Assembly (NCBI GenBank): GCA_037442365.1
Contig: JBBIQK010000027.1
Coordinates: 1 to 37,675, forward strand
DNA: 37,675 nucleotides
Reading direction: 5' to 3'
Source of the DNA: GBS-DC sp037442365
GTDB lineage: Bacteria > Armatimonadota > Fimbriimonadia > Fimbriimonadales > GBS-DC
Notes under the pieces: model-generated
The model's input: only the letters and a program-made list of their open reading frames with translations
Database searches by the model: none
What the model was told of the DNA's origin: nothing
Shown: positions 25,843-33,103 of the stretch, piece after piece
Layout of the letters: each line of letters starts with the position of its first letter
How positions within the stretch are numbered: position 1 is the stretch's first letter
Program-made: the position numbers and the translations under genes

Positions 25843-26718
25843 CTAAAACACCCGATCCAACAGCGCAAACGCGAACAGCCCGATGCTCACATAGCCGTTC
25901 ATGGTGAAAAAGGCGACATCGAGTCGGCTCAGGTCGTCGGGCTTGACCAGCGACTGCTCGTAGACAAGCATCAGCGCGGCGCATGCCACGCCCGCGAAGT
26001 ACCATGCGCCCGCCCGTAGCGCCAGCCCGCCCGCCACGAAAAAGGCGACGCACAGCGCGTGCGAGAGGCGCGAGACCAGAATCGCTCGCGCCGCGCCCAG
26101 CGTCTGCGGCAGGCTGCGCAACCCATGCGCGCGGTCAAACGCCTCGTCCTGCAGGCTATACAGAATATCGAAGCCTGCCACCCAGAACAGCACCCCCAGC
26201 GTGAGCCACACAGGGGGCAACTCCAGCGTCCCACGCACGGCAATCCACACCGCGCTGGGCGCAATCCCCAGCGACAGCCCCAGCCAGTAGTGCGACAGCG
26301 GCGTGAAGCGTTTGGCATACGAGTAGCCCAGAATCACCCCCAGCGCAACGGGCGCGAGCGCGAGGCAGAGTGGGTTCAGCTGCCACGCGGCGTACAGGAA
26401 CACCAGAATCCCCGCGCCCGTCGCCGTCGCCATCTGGCGCGGGGTCAGCAAGCCTGCGGGCAGCGCACGGGCGCGGGTGCGCGGGTTCAGCGCGTCCACA
26501 TCGCAATCCGCCAGCCGATTGAACGCCATCGCCGCCGTGCGCGCTGCGACCATCGCGACCAGAATCCAGCCCACCACACGCGCCGACGGCAGCCCCTCCG
26601 CCGCGTACAGCAGGCTCAACAGCGCGAACGGCATCGCAAAAATCGTATGCTCGAACTTGATGGCTTCCAGAAAGACGCGCACTTTGCCCAGAGACTCGCG
26701 CAGGCGCTGTGTAGACAT
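25843..26718 (-). CDS. mqnP: UbiA-family prenyltransferase, probably MqnP of the futalosine pathway
   Basis: 291 residues with about eight or nine membrane helices. The UbiA signature NRLADCDVDALNPRTRARALPAG (N-x-x-x-D-x-x-x-D) lies at ~residues 67-89, and the second Asp-rich loop DILYSLQDEAFDRAHGLRSLP at ~190-210. It fits a 4-hydroxybenzoate/1,4-dihydroxy-6-naphthoate polyprenyltransferase. Adjacency to mqnA and the presence of mqnD favour MqnP over ubiquinone synthesis. I choose the ATG at 26718 because TACAAT lies 7 nt upstream (leaderless geometry); GTG 26721 is only 4 nt away. The start is back-to-back with the divergent cytochrome gene. Confidence 0.85.
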   Translation of the reverse strand: MSTQRLRESLGKVRVFLEAIKFEHTIFAMPFALLSLLYAAEGLPSARVVGWILVAMVAARTAAMAFNRLADCDVDALNPRTRARALPAGLLTPRQMATATGAGILVFLYAAWQLNPLCLALAPVALGVILGYSYAKRFTPLSHYWLGLSLGIAPSAVWIAVRGTLELPPVWLTLGVLFWVAGFDILYSLQDEAFDRAHGLRSLPQTLGAARAILVSRLSHALCVAFFVAGGLALRAGAWYFAGVACAALMLVYEQSLVKPDDLSRLDVAFFTMNGYVSIGLFAFALLDRVF

Positions 26719-26725
26719 CACGCAA

Positions 26726-26747
26726 ATTGTACCCGATGGGCTATAAT
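26726..26747. promoter_or_regulatory. Back-to-back divergent promoters (mqnP / tetraheme cytochrome)
   Basis: Minus strand: CGGG-TACAAT (26731-26726), 7 nt before the mqnP ATG. Plus strand: GGGC-TATAAT (26742-26747), 15 nt before the cytochrome ATG at 26763. The two -10 boxes are 10 bp apart, so polymerases would compete for the site. Confidence 0.6.
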
Positions 26748-26762
26748 TAGGCAGGTGAAACC

Positions 26763-28103
26763 ATGCGTTCGAAATGGGTGGTGTTTCTTGCGCCGTTGCT
26801 GGCGCTTGTGGCGCTGGGGTTCTATCGTCCCGCCGCGTCTGAACCGCGCGCCCTGCCGCTGAGCGTCGTCTTTGGCTCCGAAATCAACGGCTATCTGACC
26901 CCATGCGGCTGTAGCAAGCCGATGGTGGGCGGCATTCCCCGACGCGCGACCCTGCTCAAACAGCTCGCCGAGACGCACACGCTGCTCGCGCTCGAAAACG
27001 GCGACCTGACCAAAGCGGCGGGGCGTCAGGACGAGCTGAAAGCCGAGGCGCTCATCGAAATGCTCAACACGATGGGCTACCGCGCGCTCAATCTGGGCAA
27101 GTACGACTTCCAGCTGGGGATGGACTACCTGCGGGCGTTGCAGGTGCAGTTCAAGGGCGCGATGCTCTGCGGGAATGTACAGGAGGCGGGCAACCCCGCG
27201 TTCGAAGCCTTCACGCTGGTCGAGACAAGTCATCTGGGGCGTCCCGTGCGCGCGCTGATTGTTGGGTTGATTTCCGAGCAACACGCGGACGCCATCCGCA
27301 AGCGCAACCCGCAACTGAGCGTGATTCCCGCCCAGCAACAGCTGGACGCCCTGCGTCCGCAGATTGAGTCGATGGGCGACCTGCGCGTGCTGCTGTTCTA
27401 CGGCACGGAGCAGGAGGCGGCGCGGCTGGCGGAAGCGCACCCCTACTTCCATCTGATTGTGTACGCGAACGGCGGCGACGGTCCCCTGCCCACGAAACAG
27501 GTCGGGCAGACGCGCCTCGTGTTCGCAGGCAACGACGCCAAGTTCGTCGGCGTCGCGTACCTGAGCGAAAACGCCCCCTACACCATCGCCCGTGTGGAGT
27601 ATACGCGCCTGACCGAGGATTTCAAAGACGATGAGCAGGTGATGGGCGTCAAGCTCGGCTATCTGGCGCGGGTCGAGGCGGAAGACCTGCTGGGGATGGT
27701 TCCGCGCCGCCCCACACTGAACGGGGATACCTTCGCGGGCAGCCGCGCGTGCATGCCCTGCCACTCTGAAGATTATCGCATCTGGCAGCGTACCGCCCAC
27801 GCCAAAGCCATGCAGACGCTCATCGACGAAAAACACGACAAAGACCCCGAATGCGTGGTGTGCCATGTGGTCGGGATGGAGTTCGAAGGCGGGTTCCAGA
27901 GCATGCAAAAGACGCCCACCCTCAAGGATGTCGGCTGCGAAAGCTGCCATGGACCCGCACGCAAGCATGTGCAGGACCCCGAAAACAATCGGCTCGGCAA
28001 GGCGGGTTCGCAATCGTGCATGACCTGCCATGTGCCCGCGCACAGTCCAGGGTTCGACTTCGAGACCTACTGGAAGAAGATCGAACACGGCTTCAAGAAG
28101 TAG
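26763..28103 (+). CDS. Tetraheme c-type cytochrome fused to a degenerate metallophosphatase-like domain
   Basis: 446 residues with an N-terminal signal or anchor (KWVVFLAPLLALVALGFY). Residues ~30-285 resemble the calcineurin-like/5'-nucleotidase fold: LSVVFGSEINGYLTPCGCSK, GGIPRRATLLKQL, LENGD, LNLGKYDF. But the first D-x-H is SEIN and GNHE is GKYD, so metal ligands appear lost. The C-terminal part has four CxxCH heme sites at C330, C364, C392 and C419, in the arrangement of the cytochrome c554 family (RACMPCH ... CVVCH ... CESCHGPA ... CMTCH). It would be a periplasmic electron carrier. Its neighbours make menaquinone, so quinol-linked electron transfer is a reasonable inference. The catalytic partner is unknown. 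Confidence 0.85.
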   Translation: MRSKWVVFLAPLLALVALGFYRPAASEPRALPLSVVFGSEINGYLTPCGCSKPMVGGIPRRATLLKQLAETHTLLALENGDLTKAAGRQDELKAEALIEMLNTMGYRALNLGKYDFQLGMDYLRALQVQFKGAMLCGNVQEAGNPAFEAFTLVETSHLGRPVRALIVGLISEQHADAIRKRNPQLSVIPAQQQLDALRPQIESMGDLRVLLFYGTEQEAARLAEAHPYFHLIVYANGGDGPLPTKQVGQTRLVFAGNDAKFVGVAYLSENAPYTIARVEYTRLTEDFKDDEQVMGVKLGYLARVEAEDLLGMVPRRPTLNGDTFAGSRACMPCHSEDYRIWQRTAHAKAMQTLIDEKHDKDPECVVCHVVGMEFEGGFQSMQKTPTLKDVGCESCHGPARKHVQDPENNRLGKAGSQSCMTCHVPAHSPGFDFETYWKKIEHGFKK

Positions 28104-28110
28104 CGACGGG

Positions 28111-28116
28111 TATACT
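28111..28116 (+). promoter_or_regulatory. -10 box of leaderless promoter for gene at 28126
   Basis: CGGG-TATACT, then exactly 9 nt (TTAAGGGTT), then ATG at 28126. This fixes the start, since the longer in-frame extension to 28030 would overlap the cytochrome gene. Confidence 0.6.
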
Positions 28117-28125
28117 TTAAGGGTT

Positions 28126-28854
28126 ATGCGCACAGGGCAGCGTTCAACGACGCGGCTGGCACTGATTGTGATTGGGGTTCTGCTCGCGCTCTATCTCGGC
28201 AACATAGGCGTGGGCTACTATCAGGCGAGCCGCATGCAGCTTTCCAAACTAACGCCGTCGCAGTTCACGGTGTTCGGCTTCCCCGCACGCGAGATGGAAG
28301 AGCGCCGCTGGAAAATCATCATCACGCACGAAGTGCCCAAAGTGATGGAGCAGCTGCGCGAGGTCGGCTTCGAGCGCCCGGAGCTGGGCGCGGAAGACCA
28401 GCAGAACTTCAAGCGCGTGCCGATAGAGGAGGTCGTCCGCACGCTGCCCGTGGTGCTGACCGAGCAACACATCGAGCAGGTGTGGTCGGAGGAGCGCGCC
28501 GCCGAGACGCTTCGGGCGCAGGGGCGGTTTTTCGTGGTGCATCTGCGCCTGACCGCCGAAGGGCGCGCCCGCCTGTGGAACTATGCTCGCGAGCAGGTCG
28601 CTCGCCTGCGCGCGCTCGGCGAGAAGCCGCGCGACGAACGGCTCCTGCTGATAGTCGGCGAGCAGCCTTGGGCGTCGCCTATCATCAGCGCAGAGGTCGG
28701 CAGCAGCTGGTGGCTGATGAGCCGATTCTCGATGCTGCAAAGCTCCGATGTGCAAATCTTCCCCATCTACGATGAGGAAATCGCACAGGAGATTGTGCGG
28801 GGCTTTGAAACAGCGAAACGGCGCGGCATCGCACGCGCGGAGGGCGCGCGATGA
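28126..28854 (+). CDS. Hypothetical membrane-anchored protein
   Basis: 242 residues. One N-terminal helix (TRLALIVIGVLLALYLGNIGVGYY, residues ~9-32) anchors a soluble domain. That domain holds repeated E/R-rich helices and short strands (FFVVHLRLTAEGRARLW, LLLIVGEQPWASPIIS, SSDVQIFPIYDEEIAQEIV). I recognise no family or active site. The pattern VVHLRLTAEGRARL followed by LLIVG...P.ISAEV loosely resembles SecD/preprotein-translocase P1-type strand pairs, but I would not assign it. Its last bases overlap the mqnD start (ATGA, 28851-28854), so the two proteins are translationally coupled. Confidence 0.65.
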   Translation: MRTGQRSTTRLALIVIGVLLALYLGNIGVGYYQASRMQLSKLTPSQFTVFGFPAREMEERRWKIIITHEVPKVMEQLREVGFERPELGAEDQQNFKRVPIEEVVRTLPVVLTEQHIEQVWSEERAAETLRAQGRFFVVHLRLTAEGRARLWNYAREQVARLRALGEKPRDERLLLIVGEQPWASPIISAEVGSSWWLMSRFSMLQSSDVQIFPIYDEEIAQEIVRGFETAKRRGIARAEGAR

Positions 28855-29675
28855 CCATCCGTCTCGGACACAGCCCCGACGCCGACGACGCTTTTATGTT
28901 CTGGGCGCTGGCGGAAGGGCTGGTGGACACCCCGCTACAGTTCGAGCACGTGCTGCGCGACATCCAGACGCTCAACGAATGGGCGCGCGAGGGCAAACTG
29001 GAGTTCACCGCGATGTCGGTGCATAACCTTGCCTATGTCGCTGACCGCTACAGCGTGCTGAATCAGGGCGGGAGCTTCGGCGACGGCTACGGACCGATGC
29101 TTGTCGGCCGCGAACCCATCCCGCTGGAGCAACTGCCCGCCTATACGATCGCCGTGCCGGGCTACCTGACCAGCGCGTATCTGGCGTTGCGTCTGTTTTT
29201 GCCCGACGCGCAGACCGTCGAAATGCCCTTCGACGCGATTATGCCCGCTGTGCAGCGCGGCGAGGTTCCCGTCGGACTGCTGATTCACGAGGGGCAGCTC
29301 ACGCACCGTGAGGCGGGCTTGCATCTGCTGCTGGATCTGGGCGTCTGGTGGGGCGAGCAGACGGGCGGGCTGCCCCTGCCGCTGGGGATTAACGCCGTGC
29401 GCCGCGATTTGCCCGACTCGGTGCAGCGCGAGATCGCCCGCGCCTTCCGCGAGAGCATTCGGCTGGGACTGGAGAACCGCGCACAGGCGATGCGCTACGC
29501 GATGCAGTTCGGGCGCGGGATTGCCCTCGACATCGCCGACCGCTTCGTGGGGATGTATGTGAACGCGCTGACGCTGGACATGGGCGCGCGGGGCAGATGC
29601 GCGATTGAGGAGTTCCTACACCGCGGCGCAGAATCGGGCGTCACGCCGCCTGCCACCATTCAGTTCCTGGACTGA
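28851..29675 (+). CDS. mqnD: 1,4-dihydroxy-6-naphthoate synthase, futalosine pathway
   Basis: 274 residues, the usual length for MqnD, which converts cyclic dehypoxanthinyl futalosine to 1,4-dihydroxy-6-naphthoate. The start LGHSPDADDAFMFWAL is a strong family signature. Other MqnD signatures: KLEFTAMSVHNLAYV, GYGPMLV, GLLIHEGQLTH (substrate-binding His) and GLPLPLGINAVRRD. Together with mqnA and mqnP it represents three futalosine-pathway steps in this window; mqnB, mqnC and mqnE are not seen. Expression is coupled to the hypothetical membrane protein by the 4-nt overlap. Confidence 0.93.
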   Translation: MTIRLGHSPDADDAFMFWALAEGLVDTPLQFEHVLRDIQTLNEWAREGKLEFTAMSVHNLAYVADRYSVLNQGGSFGDGYGPMLVGREPIPLEQLPAYTIAVPGYLTSAYLALRLFLPDAQTVEMPFDAIMPAVQRGEVPVGLLIHEGQLTHREAGLHLLLDLGVWWGEQTGGLPLPLGINAVRRDLPDSVQREIARAFRESIRLGLENRAQAMRYAMQFGRGIALDIADRFVGMYVNALTLDMGARGRCAIEEFLHRGAESGVTPPATIQFLD

Positions 29676-29696
29676 GCCATCGGCTTGGAACGCGGG

Positions 29697-29702
29697 TACA
29701 AT
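29697..29702 (+). promoter_or_regulatory. -10 box of panB
   Basis: CGGG-TACAAT followed by 8 nt (TCCAAGCC) and the ATG at 29711. No Shine-Dalgarno. Leaderless geometry. Confidence 0.6.
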
Positions 29703-29710
29703 TCCAAGCC

Positions 29711-30520
29711 ATGCCAGACAAAATCACCACGCGCACTTTGCAGCAGATGAAGGCGCAAGGGCAGCGGATTGTCGCCCTCACCGCCTACGACTGCCCCAGC
29801 GCGCAACTGGCGGACGCGGCAGGCGTCGATGTAATCCTGGTGGGCGACTCGGTGGGCAACACGGTGCTTGGCTACGAGACGACGCTGCCCGTAAGCGTGG
29901 AGACTATCCTTCACCACCTACAGGCGGTTCGGCGGGGGACGCGCCGCGCGCTGCTGGTGGCGGATATGCCGTTTTTGAGTTATGGCGTGTCGGTGGAGGA
30001 CGCGGTCTACAACGCGGGCGCGCTGATACAGGCGGGCGCAGAAGCGGTCAAGGTCGAGGGCGCCAGCCCGCGCGTGCTGGACGCCATCCGCGCCATGGTG
30101 GGCGTCGGCATCCCCGTAATGGCGCATCTGGGGCTGACTCCGCAGTCGATTCACCAGTTCGGCGGCTACCGCCTGCAGGGGCGTACCGAATCGGAACAGG
30201 AGACGCTCATCGAGGCGGCGCAGGCAGTTCAGGAGGCGGGCGCGTTCAGCGTGGTGCTGGAGGTCATCCCCGCCAGCCTCGCGCGGCGCATCACCGAACA
30301 GCTGCGCATCCCCACCATCGGCATCGGCGCGGGCGTCCACTGCGACGGCGAAATCCAGGTCTGGCACGACATTCTGGGGCTGAGTGAGCAGACCTACAAA
30401 CACACCAGACGCTACGCCGAGCTGCGCACGGTGATCACGGACGCCCTGCGCCAGTACGCCGACGAAGTGCGCCAGCGACAGTTTCCCACCCCTGCGCAGA
30501 GCTTCGAGGTAGACCAATGA
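29711..30520 (+). CDS. panB: Ketopantoate hydroxymethyltransferase
   Basis: 269 residues, typical length. It transfers the methylene of 5,10-methylene-THF to 2-oxoisovalerate in pantothenate/CoA synthesis; cytoplasmic. Signatures: VALTAYDCPSAQLADAAGVDVILVGDS (metal Asp), LVADMPFLSYG, AEAVKVEGA, VMAHLGLTPQS, FSVVLEVIP (catalytic Glu) and IPTIGIGAGVHCDGEIQVWHD. panC and panD are not here. Its TGA overlaps the ATG of pyrE (ATGA, 30517-30520), an unusual pathway pairing that implies shared expression. Confidence 0.97.
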   Translation: MPDKITTRTLQQMKAQGQRIVALTAYDCPSAQLADAAGVDVILVGDSVGNTVLGYETTLPVSVETILHHLQAVRRGTRRALLVADMPFLSYGVSVEDAVYNAGALIQAGAEAVKVEGASPRVLDAIRAMVGVGIPVMAHLGLTPQSIHQFGGYRLQGRTESEQETLIEAAQAVQEAGAFSVVLEVIPASLARRITEQLRIPTIGIGAGVHCDGEIQVWHDILGLSEQTYKHTRRYAELRTVITDALRQYADEVRQRQFPTPAQSFEVDQ

Positions 30521-31107
30521 CCCTGAAAGACCTGGAGCGAATCGGCGCGGTGCTGCACGGACACTTTCTGCTGACTTCGGGCAGGCACAGCGACCTCTAC
30601 TTCGAAAAGTTTCGGCTGCTGGAGTCACCCACGCTTTTGGAGACAGCAGTAGACCTGATGCTGAGCCAGTTGCCAGAGAAAGCCTGGCGTCAGGCGAAAG
30701 CGATTGTCGGTCCGACGCTGGGCGGGGTAATTGTGGCGTATGAGATCGCACGGCAGCTGAAAGTACGCGCCCTCTATGCCGAGCGAGAAGGCGACGAGCG
30801 CGCCTTTCGTCGGGGCAGTGGACTGGAACCCGACACGCCTGTGCTAGTCGTGGACGATGTGCTGACCACAGGCACTTCCATCCGTGAGGTGCTGGCGCTG
30901 CTGGAGCGTTCTCAGGCGCGGGTACTGGGGATTGGCGTGCTAATTGACCGTTCCGAATCGCCGGTTGAGTTCGGTGCGCCGCTGGCAAGCGCGCTCCGAT
31001 TGCCCGCGCAGACCTACGCGCCCGACGAATGCCCCTTCTGTCGGCAGGGGGTTCCACTGACCAAACGCGGCAGTCGGGGCGAATTAGCCCCCGAATCGCC
31101 CATTTGA
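30517..31107 (+). CDS. pyrE: Orotate phosphoribosyltransferase
   Basis: 196 residues. It adds ribose-5-phosphate from PRPP to orotate in pyrimidine synthesis. Landmarks: GHFLLTSGRHSDLYFEKFRLLE, IVGPTLGGVIVAYEIARQL and the PRPP loop PVLVVDDVLTTGTSIREV (residues ~108-125). The C-terminus adds a CPFC pair (DECPFCRQGVPL), a short extension seen in some bacterial OPRTs. It could bind metal, but two Cys alone is thin evidence. It is translationally coupled to panB. No other pyr genes are visible and no attenuator was recognised upstream. Confidence 0.93.
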   Translation: MTLKDLERIGAVLHGHFLLTSGRHSDLYFEKFRLLESPTLLETAVDLMLSQLPEKAWRQAKAIVGPTLGGVIVAYEIARQLKVRALYAEREGDERAFRRGSGLEPDTPVLVVDDVLTTGTSIREVLALLERSQARVLGIGVLIDRSESPVEFGAPLASALRLPAQTYAPDECPFCRQGVPLTKRGSRGELAPESPI

Positions 31108-31144
31108 CGCGCAAACCCTTGCAATTTCTGACAAGCCATTCAGG

Positions 31145-31150
31145 TATACT
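31145..31150 (+). promoter_or_regulatory. -10 box of cold-shock gene
   Basis: CAGG-TATACT. A leader of about 58 nt follows with GGAAGGAGG at its end. An upstream TTGCAA is 20 nt away, long for a -35. Confidence 0.5.
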
Positions 31151-31214
31151 ACGCCAGCATCACCATCGGGGTGTGTGGTCTACCCGTCTACACAATCCCG
31201 GAAGGAGGTTAGTC

Positions 31215-31415
31215 ATGGACACGGGTAAAGTCAAATGGTTCAACGACCAGAAGGGCTACGGGTTTATCGTAGCGGATGACGGTCGTGAAGTCTTTGTGCA
31301 TCACTCTGCAATTACAATGCAAGGGCACAGGACGCTGTACGAAGGGCAGTCCGTCGAGTTCGAAGTCGTGCAAGGTCCCAAGGGTCTGCAGGCGCGGAAT
31401 GTTGTCCCGAAGTAA
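31215..31415 (+). CDS. Cold-shock protein, CspA family
   Basis: 66 residues from ATG 31215 (GGAGG at 31204-31208). It is a single OB-fold cold-shock domain with both RNA-binding motifs: KWFNDQKGYGFI (RNP1, KGYGFI) and VFVHHSAI (RNP2). Such proteins bind single-stranded RNA and melt structures that block translation. The ~58-nt 5' leader is longer than that of most genes here, and leader-based thermal control is plausible. A terminator lies ~30 nt after the stop, so it is monocistronic. Confidence 0.96.
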   Translation: MDTGKVKWFNDQKGYGFIVADDGREVFVHHSAITMQGHRTLYEGQSVEFEVVQGPKGLQARNVVPK

Positions 31416-31441
31416 AGCAGTCTCATAAGACGGAAACGACC

Positions 31442-31470
31442 ACGCAGGGGAGACCTTCCCCCGCGTTTTT
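31442..31470 (+). terminator. Intrinsic terminator of cold-shock gene
   Basis: Stem ACGCAGGGGA/TCCCCCGCGT (one mismatch), 5-nt loop, then TTTTT. Confidence 0.85.
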
Positions 31471-31491
31471 GCCTTTACGGGAACCTATCGC

Positions 31492-31521
31492 TTGTATTCT
31501 TAGTCTTAGGTGAGGTATAAT
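31492..31521 (+). promoter_or_regulatory. Promoter of prepilin-like gene
   Basis: TTGTAT (31492-31497), 18 nt, GAGG-TATAAT (31516-31521). A strong GAGGAGG ribosome site precedes the ATG at 31572, as expected for an abundant product. Confidence 0.75.
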
Positions 31522-31571
31522 CTGGGAAACAGCCTTCGCGCTGTAGCCTATCATTCTGAGGAGGTAATACG

Positions 31572-32441
31572 ATGCACAGACGGAAGGGTTTTACCCTAAT
31601 TGAGCTGCTGGTTGTTATCGCGATTATCGCCATTCTGGCGGCAATCTTGTTCCCTGTGTTTGCGCAGGCGCGCGACAAAGCGCGTCAGACAACCTGTACG
31701 AGCAACACGAAGCAAAACGCCCTCGCATTTATGATGTACATCAACGACTACGACGAGACCTTCCCCTTGGGGTTCGGTCTGCTCAACAACCAGTGGTATT
31801 GGAATTACTACCATGATGTGCCTTATAACTGGCGCTATCCGAACCCTGGTCCGGCGTGGACAGTGTTCCAGGTGCACTGGTCGAACTCGATTCAGCCCTA
31901 TGTGAAGAATTACGGGCTGTACGAGTGTCCCTCGTGTCCGCCGAAGCGTCTGGCGGGCGTCAACTACGCAGCCGCCGCCACGCAGACAGCGAAGGTCGCT
32001 TATACCTATAACGGACTGCTGCACGCCTACACGCAAGCGCAGATTGCGCGACCCTCGCAGCTACCTTTGCTCTGGGAAGGGCGCGGCAAGTCCAGCGTGG
32101 ACGGGTTCGGGCTGACCAACCCTGCGCTGCGTTGTGATCAGGGCACGACTCGCCCGTGCCGCTACTTCAGCTGCACTTTCGGTAATCCGGGCAACGCCTA
32201 CCCGACAGGCGCGATGTTCGTGCTGGATGGTCCGATGTGGATTCACTCGAACGGCGCGCTGTTTGCCTTTGCCGATGGCAGCGCGAAGTGGCGCCGGCTG
32301 GGCGCGCAGATTTCACCCGCGAACACCGACTGGCGCGTTGACCCGTACACGGGCTACGACGCCAACGGCTACCCCGGCTTCTACTGGTGGGATGGCTGCA
32401 ATCCGTGGCTATTCCGACCCGACTACGAGTTCAACATCTAA
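31572..32441 (+). CDS. Prepilin-like protein with H-X9-DG motif (DUF1559-like)
   Basis: 289 residues. A short basic leader ending in G at residue 6 is followed by the type III signal FTLIELLVVIAIIAILAAILFPVFAQA, cut by prepilin peptidase before F7 and methylated; E11 is the assembly Glu. The rest is a secreted domain with NTKQNALAFMMYINDYDETFP and, near the end, an H-X9-DG motif (HSNGALFAFADG), the prepilin-type processing-associated motif abundant in Planctomycetes and Armatimonadota. It is probably a type II secretion or pilus-like minor or major subunit. No pil or gsp machinery genes are nearby. Expansion of such genes is a hallmark of Armatimonadota. Confidence 0.92.
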   Translation: MHRRKGFTLIELLVVIAIIAILAAILFPVFAQARDKARQTTCTSNTKQNALAFMMYINDYDETFPLGFGLLNNQWYWNYYHDVPYNWRYPNPGPAWTVFQVHWSNSIQPYVKNYGLYECPSCPPKRLAGVNYAAAATQTAKVAYTYNGLLHAYTQAQIARPSQLPLLWEGRGKSSVDGFGLTNPALRCDQGTTRPCRYFSCTFGNPGNAYPTGAMFVLDGPMWIHSNGALFAFADGSAKWRRLGAQISPANTDWRVDPYTGYDANGYPGFYWWDGCNPWLFRPDYEFNI

Positions 32442-32448
32442 ACTTTCC

Positions 32449-32480
32449 AAGCGAGGCGGCGTAGTTATGCGCCGCCGCTT
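32449..32480. other. Intergenic hairpin between prepilin-like gene and small membrane protein
   Basis: Stem GGCGGCG/CGCCGCC plus flanking AAGC/GCTT with a 2-nt bulge and an 8-nt loop, no U tract. It could protect the prepilin mRNA 3' end or reduce read-through into the next gene. Confidence 0.4.
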
Positions 32481-32501
32481 CCATCCAACAGGGAGGGCAC
32501 A

Positions 32502-32735
32502 ATGAAACAAGAAATTCCAACGCCTGTGGCAATTGCGATTGTGGTGGTGCTTCTGGCGATTGTTGGAGGAGTAGGCTACTGGATATTGAATCGTCCTGAA
32601 CCGGCGCCGCCTGCGCCGTCCGTTTCAGCGCCCACCACCATGCCGCCTGCGACGCCTCCCCCTGCAGGCGGAGGCAACCCCGGGGAAGCGCAGCAAGGGC
32701 AGCAGATGCAACAGCCGAATGTGCCGACTTTCTGA
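32502..32735 (+). CDS. Small single-pass membrane protein with Pro/Ala-rich tail
   Basis: 77 residues. One hydrophobic helix (VAIAIVVVLLAIVGGVGYWIL, ~10-30) is followed by a low-complexity Pro/Ala tail (PEPAPPAPSV... to QQGQQMQQPNVPTF). AGGGAGG precedes the ATG by about 6 nt. It lies 60 nt after the prepilin-like gene without a terminator between, so it may be co-transcribed. The tail would sit outside the membrane. No family recognised. A role beside the pilin-like protein is only suggested by position. Confidence 0.7.
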   Translation: MKQEIPTPVAIAIVVVLLAIVGGVGYWILNRPEPAPPAPSVSAPTTMPPATPPPAGGGNPGEAQQGQQMQQPNVPTF

Positions 32736-32740
32736 CCCCC

Positions 32741-32768
32741 TTGCTTTTTTTGTCATACTGGGTATAAT
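32741..32768 (+). promoter_or_regulatory. Promoter of small lipoprotein gene
   Basis: TTGCTT (32741-32746), 16 nt, CTGGG-TATAAT (32763-32768). The T7-8 run between the genes could also end upstream transcription, but no stem precedes it. Confidence 0.6.
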
Positions 32769-32813
32769 TACAGTCAGCGCGTTGAGCGCATAACACACTT
32801 AGAGGAGGTTGAC

Positions 32814-33038
32814 ATGAAGAAGTTGCTTACACTGGGGCTGTCGCTGCTGGCAGTGATTGCCGCGCTGTCGCTGAGCGCGTGCGGGCAGCAGGGAGAGACA
32901 GGTACCGATAACAGCGGGACCACGACCACGCCTGGAGACAACACTAACGGTGCTGCGCCTGCGACGCCTGCCACGCCTGAAGGTGGCGCTGGCGGTACGG
33001 GCGGTACGACCGAGGGCGGTACCGGCGGCGGTCAGTAA
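32814..33038 (+). CDS. Small lipoprotein with Gly/Thr-rich low-complexity tail
   Basis: 74 residues. Signal peptide MKKLLTLGLSLLAVIAALSLSAC ends in the lipobox LSAC, so C23 would be lipidated. The mature part is disordered (TTTTPGDNTNGAAPATPATP, then repeats of GGTGG/EGG) with no fold or catalytic site. AGAGGAGG precedes the ATG. It has its own promoter and a terminator, consistent with a highly expressed structural or spacer lipoprotein. I know no named family. It is the second small low-complexity cell-envelope protein in a row. Confidence 0.78.
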   Translation: MKKLLTLGLSLLAVIAALSLSACGQQGETGTDNSGTTTTPGDNTNGAAPATPATPEGGAGGTGGTTEGGTGGGQ

Positions 33039-33061
33039 GACGCACACCCTATCAAACCGTG

Positions 33062-33103
33062 AGAGGGAGGGAAGCCAATCGCACGCTTCCCTCCTCTTGT
33101 TTA
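33062..33103. terminator. Terminator after lipoprotein gene, convergent with dapF
   Basis: AGAGGGAGGGAAGC ... GCTTCCCTCCTCT (13-14 bp, one bulged G), then TTGTTTATA. It reaches the dapF stop (33101-33103) and could serve both strands. Confidence 0.75.

Noticed and set aside
26718..28133. 471-codon minus-strand open frame
   Set aside because: Antisense to the tetraheme cytochrome, whose four CxxCH sites and signal peptide show which strand is real.
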